From NCBI GenBank assembly GCA_040255445.1, contig JBDZUZ010000130.1, forward strand, positions 1 to 11,123: 11,123 nt of DNA, given 5' to 3'. Below, in pieces: positions 7,323 through 11,123 of this stretch. The stretch comes from JBDZUZ01 sp040255445. GTDB lineage: Bacteria; Planctomycetota; Phycisphaerae; Phycisphaerales; UBA1924. The notes beneath the pieces are model-generated. The model made no database searches. It saw only the letters and a list, made by a program, of their open reading frames with translations, and was not told the origin of the DNA. Position numbers and translations under genes: made by a program. Every line of letters starts with the position of its first letter. Positions within the stretch are counted from its first letter, which is position 1.

Positions 7323-7919
7323 ATGACCGATCGCACCGAGCGGAAGGTGTTGCCAGTTGTCGGCTTCCTTATAGCTGTTGTCAGGCTGAGCGCCGGCCCC
7401 TCGAGCGAGCAGATCGGGCTCGATGTCCTCCTCGTGCTCGTGACCGCGACGGTGATGGGCCGGTGGCTCTGGCTGGGTCGGTACTACGGCTTCACACGCA
7501 AGCCCTGGCGCTTCCTGCTCGCCGGGATCATCATCTGGTTGACGACGGATCGAAAGAACGATGCCGCGTGGTGGCCGATCGTCGAATGGGCCGGAAATGC
7601 CGCGCTCGGTACCGCGGTGATCGCGTGGTTGCTGGCGATCACCGTCGGGAGAGCGTCCTGGCGACGCGAAGTGCGATTCTTCACACTCGCGTTCGGTGTG
7701 CCGCTCGCGTTCATCGGTGTGGTGGTCGTGCTCGCGTCGTCTGGCGGTGGCGGCGTCCTGACGCTATCGCTCTTTGACAAGCCGGTGTCGTTCGCGAACC
7801 AGGGGCAACAGGCCGTTGTCGGCTTCGGGATCCTGGCACTCGGGGTTGCGCTGATACTGACGGGCCGCTGGGCCGTCCGCTCCGCGCTCAGAAGACCCAG
7901 AACACCACGATCAGAATGA
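7323..7919 (+). CDS. Small polytopic membrane protein of unknown function
   Basis: A 198-residue protein that I do not recognise. The ATG at 7323 is preceded by a run of G (7309-7314) at a suitable distance and lies 40 bp after a terminator. About six hydrophobic segments are visible, near residues 8-23, 31-51, 62-74, 88-108, 117-139 and 163-183, with basic residues in the connecting loops (for example R-K-P-W-R near 59-63). The C-terminus is short and basic. No catalytic motif or binding site stands out. Its last 32 bp, including the stop codon, overlap the end of the minus-strand zinc-ribbon gene. Codon use has more A/T-ending and irregular codons than the dockerin genes, which fits a less constrained accessory gene. 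Identity as a real gene rests on length, start site and clear transmembrane pattern. Confidence 0.72.
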   Translation: MTDRTERKVLPVVGFLIAVVRLSAGPSSEQIGLDVLLVLVTATVMGRWLWLGRYYGFTRKPWRFLLAGIIIWLTTDRKNDAAWWPIVEWAGNAALGTAVIAWLLAITVGRASWRREVRFFTLAFGVPLAFIGVVVVLASSGGGGVLTLSLFDKPVSFANQGQQAVVGFGILALGVALILTGRWAVRSALRRPRTPRSE

Positions 7920-8121
7920 TCATCAGCATCGCCACGAGGATGATCCAGCCCGGCAGCGGCTTGTCGGGCGTGCTCAGCGCGTGCCCGCACTTCCAGCACA
8001 TCGCGGCGTCGTCGTAGACCTCCGCCTCGCACTTGGGGCACGCCACCGTCGCCGAGCCGAACCGCTCGATGTCCTCTGCGCTGGGGCCTTCATCGATCTC
8101 GTCACGCCTCGGGTCATGCAT
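7888..8121 (-). CDS. Small tail-anchored zinc-ribbon protein
   Basis: A 77-residue protein read from ATG at 8121 to TGA at 7888, with AAGGA about 7 nt before the start. An acidic N-terminal part (residues 1-22) is followed by a zinc ribbon: C28-P-K-C31 and C42-W-K-C45, two CxxC knuckles 10 residues apart, which together should bind one zinc ion. A single hydrophobic helix of about 19 residues (58-76) ends the protein, so it is probably anchored in the membrane by its tail with the zinc ribbon in the cytoplasm. It starts 28 bp after the stop of the CPBP protease gene and is probably co-transcribed with it. Such small zinc-ribbon membrane proteins are common and mostly uncharacterised; no specific role can be assigned. 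Its 3' end overlaps the convergent membrane-protein gene. Confidence 0.8.
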   Translation of the reverse strand: MHDPRRDEIDEGPSAEDIERFGSATVACPKCEAEVYDDAAMCWKCGHALSTPDKPLPGWIILVAMLMIILIVVFWVF

Positions 8122-8149
8122 GGGTCGGTCCTTCCCGGCCCGGCCCCGA

Positions 8150-9709
8150 TCACCGTGTGATCGAGATTGCCAGCACCACCACCAGCATAATCGTCCCGTT
8201 GTGCAGGAGGTGGGCGGTCATCGGCGCGATCAGCGAGCCCCGCCACTCCCGCATCGCCGCGAAGGCGAACCCCAGCGCGATCAGGGGCGGCGTAAGCAGG
8301 AGCCCGTAGTTGTGGACGACGGCGAACGCCACCGCGCTCAGGAGCCCGGCGAAGACCCAGTGCATCCGGCCGCGGAAGTGCCGGAAGAGTGCGCCGCGGA
8401 AGACCGATTCCTCGGCGAGCGGGGCCCACATGGTCGCGAGCGCGACCACCAGCGCGATCACCAGCGGACTGCCGTTGCCGACCACCTCGAGGATCGGGTT
8501 GCTCGTGGGCGCTGCTTCCTCCCCGCTCACCATGCCGCGGATCAGCATCATGATGAGCACCAGCACGATCGCCAGCGCGAAGATCGGGAGTGCGGCCAGA
8601 TACCCGAACACACCGCAGGCGACCTCGCGAAAGAAGCCACTCCCGCTGGTCCAGCCGATGGCCTCCCTGTGCTCGCTCCACGACACGCCGCGCACCATCG
8701 GCCACAGCGCTACCAGCAGCAGCAGCCACTGCAGCCCCAGCACCGCCGAGCCCAGATACGGCGCGAGCGCGCCGGCGACCAGCTTCACCACCAGGAACGC
8801 CGCCATGAAGAGCGCGAACGTCTCGAGGTACACGCTCCCGCCGGCGAGCGGCGGCCGGAACCGCAGCGGCGAGCGACGCTTCGAGAGCCCGATGACGGCG
8901 AAGACGAAGCACACCAGCCCGGCCATGAACGCCGCGGTGACGAGCAGAATGAAGCCGGTGATCAGCCAGAGCGCCCGCGCCGAGCCTTCGAAGACCTCCT
9001 GCCGCGCCTCGCTCTCCTTGGGCAGCCCGTACACCAGCGCGACGCGGGCGAGCCAGCCGTGCCGGTCGATCAGCTCCGCCGCGGCAGCGGCGTCGACCGA
9101 GTCGGGGCCGGCCGTGTACACGGCCGTCAGCACATCCAGGTCGCGGAGCGCCGGCTCCGTCTCGGTCTCGATCGCGGCGCGGGCCTCTTCGATCTCTTCG
9201 AGCGCTGCATCGCCGCCATCGATCTCTCCGGCGACGATCGCGACCCGCACCCGGTCGGCGGGCGTGGTGATCATGCCGTGGAACTGCGGCGCGGTCGGCT
9301 GCGCGGCGTTGGTCTGGCTGAAGATGCTGTGGATCCGCAGGATCATGCCCGCGGTGATGCGGAGCTGGGCCGATCCCTCCGCCAAGCCCGAGTCTGTCTC
9401 CTCCGCCGCTTCTTCAACCACTTCTTCGACGAGTGGCTCGTCGCCCGGCTCGACCGGCGCATCCGCCGCATCCGGCTCGACCTGGCCGATCCCCTCCGCG
9501 GCGGCGTCATCAGCCCGGGGGTTGCCCGGCTGCTGCAGGACGACCACAGCGCCGAAGAAGATGACCGTCGCGATCCACGCCAGCAGCCGCGACCGGGGCG
9601 TCCCCTTATCCGGCGGGGGCCGCTCGGGAGGCTGGCCGGGCCGGCCGCTGAATGATGGAGCGGCGACGGTGAAGGGTGCGGGATTCTCGGACTCGCGGTT
9701 CTCGGGCAT
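8150..9709 (-). CDS. CPBP-family glutamic intramembrane protease with long N-terminal extension
   Basis: A 519-residue membrane protein, read from ATG at 9709 (GGAG 4 nt upstream). The C-terminal part (about 400-515) has the three CPBP/CAAX-protease motifs: E433-E434-x-x-x-R438, F462-x-x-x-H466 and H500-x-x-x-N504. In the family (Rce1 and bacterial Abi-type proteins) the Glu and His residues form the active site within the membrane. The N-terminal part is unusual: a Pro-rich cytoplasmic start, a first helix (about 42-60), an acidic Ala/Glu-rich linker (66-112), a helical region probably outside the membrane (113-245), then several transmembrane helices from about 248 onward. Family members are often only 200-300 residues long. 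Known members prune prenylated proteins, process peptides or give bacteriocin immunity; the substrate here is unknown. The zinc-ribbon gene follows directly; rplM is divergent. Confidence 0.88.
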   Translation of the reverse strand: MPENRESENPAPFTVAAPSFSGRPGQPPERPPPDKGTPRSRLLAWIATVIFFGAVVVLQQPGNPRADDAAAEGIGQVEPDAADAPVEPGDEPLVEEVVEEAAEETDSGLAEGSAQLRITAGMILRIHSIFSQTNAAQPTAPQFHGMITTPADRVRVAIVAGEIDGGDAALEEIEEARAAIETETEPALRDLDVLTAVYTAGPDSVDAAAAAELIDRHGWLARVALVYGLPKESEARQEVFEGSARALWLITGFILLVTAAFMAGLVCFVFAVIGLSKRRSPLRFRPPLAGGSVYLETFALFMAAFLVVKLVAGALAPYLGSAVLGLQWLLLLVALWPMVRGVSWSEHREAIGWTSGSGFFREVACGVFGYLAALPIFALAIVLVLIMMLIRGMVSGEEAAPTSNPILEVVGNGSPLVIALVVALATMWAPLAEESVFRGALFRHFRGRMHWVFAGLLSAVAFAVVHNYGLLLTPPLIALGFAFAAMREWRGSLIAPMTAHLLHNGTIMLVVVLAISITR

Positions 9710-9784
9710 ACTGCTCCAATCATCGACCGGCCGCGCGGGTCGGGCGAGCCCGATCGCCTACCACCGGGCCGCTCTCACGCCATC

Positions 9785-9812
9785 TTGATCCGAACCGGGG
9801 CCCGACTACACT
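9785..9812 (+). promoter_or_regulatory. Promoter of the rplM-rpsI operon
   Basis: TTGATC (9785-9790) and TACACT (9807-9812) are separated by 16 bp and match the sigma70 consensus in four of six positions each. Transcription would start near 9819-9820, leaving a leader of about 190 nt before the rplM ATG at 10006. This fits strong constitutive expression of ribosomal proteins. Confidence 0.55.
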
Positions 9813-9872
9813 CTGGGCCTGTCCGAAGTGGGTCCGCGGCTGGGTGGTCGCGGCCAACAAGTCTGAAATCCT

Positions 9873-9893
9873 GCCGGCGGCGACCCCGCCGGC
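9873..9893 (+). promoter_or_regulatory. Stem-loop in the rplM leader
   Basis: GCCGGCGG and CCGCCGGC form a perfect 8-bp stem with a 5-nt loop inside the predicted rplM leader. There is no U-run, so it is not an intrinsic terminator. In several bacteria L13 or S9-operon leaders are bound for autoregulation; whether this hairpin does so is inference, and GC-rich DNA forms such repeats by chance. Confidence 0.3.
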
Positions 9894-10005
9894 CCGCCCC
9901 GCCCGGTAGGCGGCGTAACGCATGACGCGGCCCCGGTCGCCGGCGTGCCATCGGTTCAATACCGGTTGCGCATCGGACCCGCCCAGCCCCGTCGGAGGTC
10001 TCGAA

Positions 10006-10446
10006 ATGTCCAGACGGCAGACGTTTGTCGCCAAGCCGGGGCAGATCCAGAAGCAGTGGCGCATCATCGACGCCGCGGGTGTGCCCCTGGGCCGCCTCGC
10101 CGCCGAAGTCGCCACCGTGCTGATGGGCAAGCACCGCCCCGAGTACACGCCGCATGTCGACAGCGGCGACTTCGTGATCGTGACCAACGCCTCGAAGGTC
10201 GAGCTGACGGGCCGCAAGGCCGATCAGCGGCTGAAGATGCGGTACAGCAAGTACCCCGGCGGCCTCAAGGCCGAGTCGTACGGGCAGGTCCGTGACCGCA
10301 AGCCCGAGCTCCTGGTGCAGGACGCGGTCCGCCGCATGCTGCCCAAGAACCGTCTGTCGCGCGTGATGCTCAAGGGCCTGATGATCTACCCGGGCGCCGA
10401 GCACCCCCACACCGACAAGAGCCCCGCGGAACTGACCGTCGCGTAA
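10006..10446 (+). CDS. rplM: Large ribosomal subunit protein uL13 (L13)
   Basis: A 146-residue protein, the normal length of bacterial L13. The ATG at 10006 follows GGAGG (9994-9998) at 7 nt. Characteristic stretches are W-R-I-I-D-A-A-G-V-P-L-G-R-L-A near residue 22, the G-K-H-R-P-E-Y-T-P-H segment near 41-50, and the C-terminal V-R-R-M-L-P-K-N and Y-P-G-A-E-H-P-H motifs. L13 binds 23S rRNA early in assembly of the 50S subunit. It is followed after 52 bp by rpsI, the arrangement found in most bacteria. The 5' end of its transcript is long enough to hold a regulatory leader. Confidence 0.98.
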   Translation: MSRRQTFVAKPGQIQKQWRIIDAAGVPLGRLAAEVATVLMGKHRPEYTPHVDSGDFVIVTNASKVELTGRKADQRLKMRYSKYPGGLKAESYGQVRDRKPELLVQDAVRRMLPKNRLSRVMLKGLMIYPGAEHPHTDKSPAELTVA

Positions 10447-10458
10447 GACCCAGACCAC

Positions 10459-10478
10459 CGCCGCGTTCATCCGCGGCG
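10459..10478 (+). other. Stem-loop between rplM and rpsI
   Basis: CGCCGCG (10459-10465) and CGCGGCG (10472-10478) form a 7-bp stem with a 6-nt loop in the 52-bp spacer, just before the rpsI ribosome-binding site (GAGGA, 10486-10490). It lacks a U-run. It could stabilise the message or tune rpsI translation, or be chance. Confidence 0.35.
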
Positions 10479-10498
10479 ATTGAACGAGGAAGACCCGA

Positions 10499-11014
10499 AT
10501 GTCCACAACTGGTACCACGAGCGGTCTGGGCCTTGGCGATCTGCCCAAGGGCCCGAACCCCGAGAACGTCCGCCCCGTCCGCGAGCCCAAGCCGGCCGAT
10601 CGCTACGGCTGGTGGTGGGGCACCGGCCGCCGCAAGACGGCGGTCGCCCGCGTCCGCATGAAGCCCGCCGAGGGCAAGGACGCGACCTTCATGATCATCG
10701 GCGCCACCGGCAAAGAGAAGCCGGTCAACGAGTACTTCACCGAGGACCGCGACCGCGTTGACTCGGTCGCCCCGCTGAGCCTCACCGGCCTCGAGGGCAA
10801 GTTCAAGGTCGTCGTGAAGTGCCACGGCGGCGGCATCATGGGCCAGTCGCAGGCGATCAAGCTGGGCCTCGCCCGCGCGCTCCGCGACTACGACCCGACC
10901 CTCGAGCAGGCCCTGCGCGATGCGGGCATGCTGACGCGTGATGCGCGTGAGGTCGAGCGTAAGAAGTACGGCCAGGCCGGCGCCCGTCGTCGCTTCCAGT
11001 TCTCGAAGCGCTGA
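10499..11014 (+). CDS. rpsI: Small ribosomal subunit protein uS9 (S9) with N-terminal extension
   Basis: A 171-residue S9, against about 130 residues in most bacteria. GAGGA lies about 8 nt before the ATG at 10499. The core begins near residue 39 with W-W-G-T-G-R-R-K-T-A-V-A-R-V-R, contains the G-G-G-I-M-G-Q-S-Q-A-I-K-L-G-L-A-R-A-L segment near 110-130, and ends in the canonical S-K-R tail, which reaches the P-site tRNA in the 30S subunit. The extra length is mostly an N-terminal extension of about 37 residues rich in Gly, Thr and Pro, likely disordered and exposed. The second gene of the rplM operon, followed by a strong terminator. Confidence 0.98.
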   Translation: MSTTGTTSGLGLGDLPKGPNPENVRPVREPKPADRYGWWWGTGRRKTAVARVRMKPAEGKDATFMIIGATGKEKPVNEYFTEDRDRVDSVAPLSLTGLEGKFKVVVKCHGGGIMGQSQAIKLGLARALRDYDPTLEQALRDAGMLTRDAREVERKKYGQAGARRRFQFSKR

Positions 11015-11039
11015 TCCGACGGACAGGTTTGTGTTCTTC

Positions 11040-11067
11040 AAAGACCCGCCGAAAGGCGGGTCTTTTT
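11040..11067 (+). terminator. Rho-independent terminator of the rplM-rpsI operon
   Basis: An 11-bp stem (11040-11050 with 11055-11065) closes a GAAA tetraloop, and the 3' strand runs into TTTTT. It lies 25 bp after the rpsI stop codon. Confidence 0.95.
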
Positions 11068-11123
11068 CATTGGTGTGCCGAGCATGTTCGATCACCCGGA
11101 GGTGGAAGTCCTCTGGCCAACCT

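Larger units (their letters stand above)
9710..10005. other. Divergent intergenic region with rplM leader
   Basis: These 296 bp separate the minus-strand protease gene from rplM. They contain the rplM promoter candidate (9785-9812), the predicted leader of about 190 nt and a GC-rich stem-loop (9873-9893). A clear promoter for the protease gene was not found. An ATG at 9922 in frame with rplM is unlikely to be used, since it lacks a good ribosome-binding site and would add a 28-residue extension atypical of L13. Confidence 0.6.

Noticed and set aside
8033..9788. Two long plus-strand open frames (540 and 492 codons) opposite the CPBP protease
   Set aside because: Both translate to low-complexity sequence, whereas the minus strand encodes clear protease motifs and transmembrane helices.
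11084..11123. Possible start of another plus-strand gene
   Set aside because: An ATG opens 13 codons to the window edge, but no clear ribosome-binding site is seen and the stretch is too short to judge.

Overview
The window is GC-rich bacterial DNA that most likely comes from a planctomycete of the class Phycisphaerae. The main clue is that three separate secreted proteins end in the same tandem calcium-loop (dockerin-like) module finishing in Gly-Cys. This arrangement is, to my knowledge, characteristic of Phycisphaerae 'GC-type dockerin' proteins. The assignment is inferred from protein features; no 16S rRNA gene is present.

Left part, all on the + strand: the tail of a dockerin-type protein (1-161) with a strong terminator; a secreted M23 metallopeptidase ending in a dockerin pair (394-1953); a gene-free stretch with two octanucleotide tandem arrays (1959-1990 and 2023-2068); a predicted membrane protein made of helical (HEAT-like) repeats, two transmembrane helices and a disordered tail (2352-4211); and a 900-residue secreted protein with a propeller-like N-terminus, a DUF11 domain, a six-fold repeat region and a dockerin pair (4520-7222), closed by a strong terminator.

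Right part: a small polytopic membrane protein (7323-7919, +) converges on, and overlaps by 32 bp, a two-gene minus-strand unit. That unit encodes a CPBP-type intramembrane protease (9709-8150) followed by a small tail-anchored zinc-ribbon protein (8121-7888). Divergent from it is the conserved ribosomal operon rplM-rpsI (10006-11014), with a recognisable promoter, a leader of about 190 nt and a strong terminator.

The left-hand genes look like separate transcription units. Four of the major + strand units have plausible sigma70-like elements, and three of these share a GGTAGNNTG element around the -10 position. The two complete dockerin proteins carry signal peptides and probably act outside the cytoplasm. 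The HEAT/two-helix protein and the CPBP/zinc-ribbon pair are the least understood parts. No tRNA, rRNA, CRISPR array, insertion sequence or phage gene was seen.
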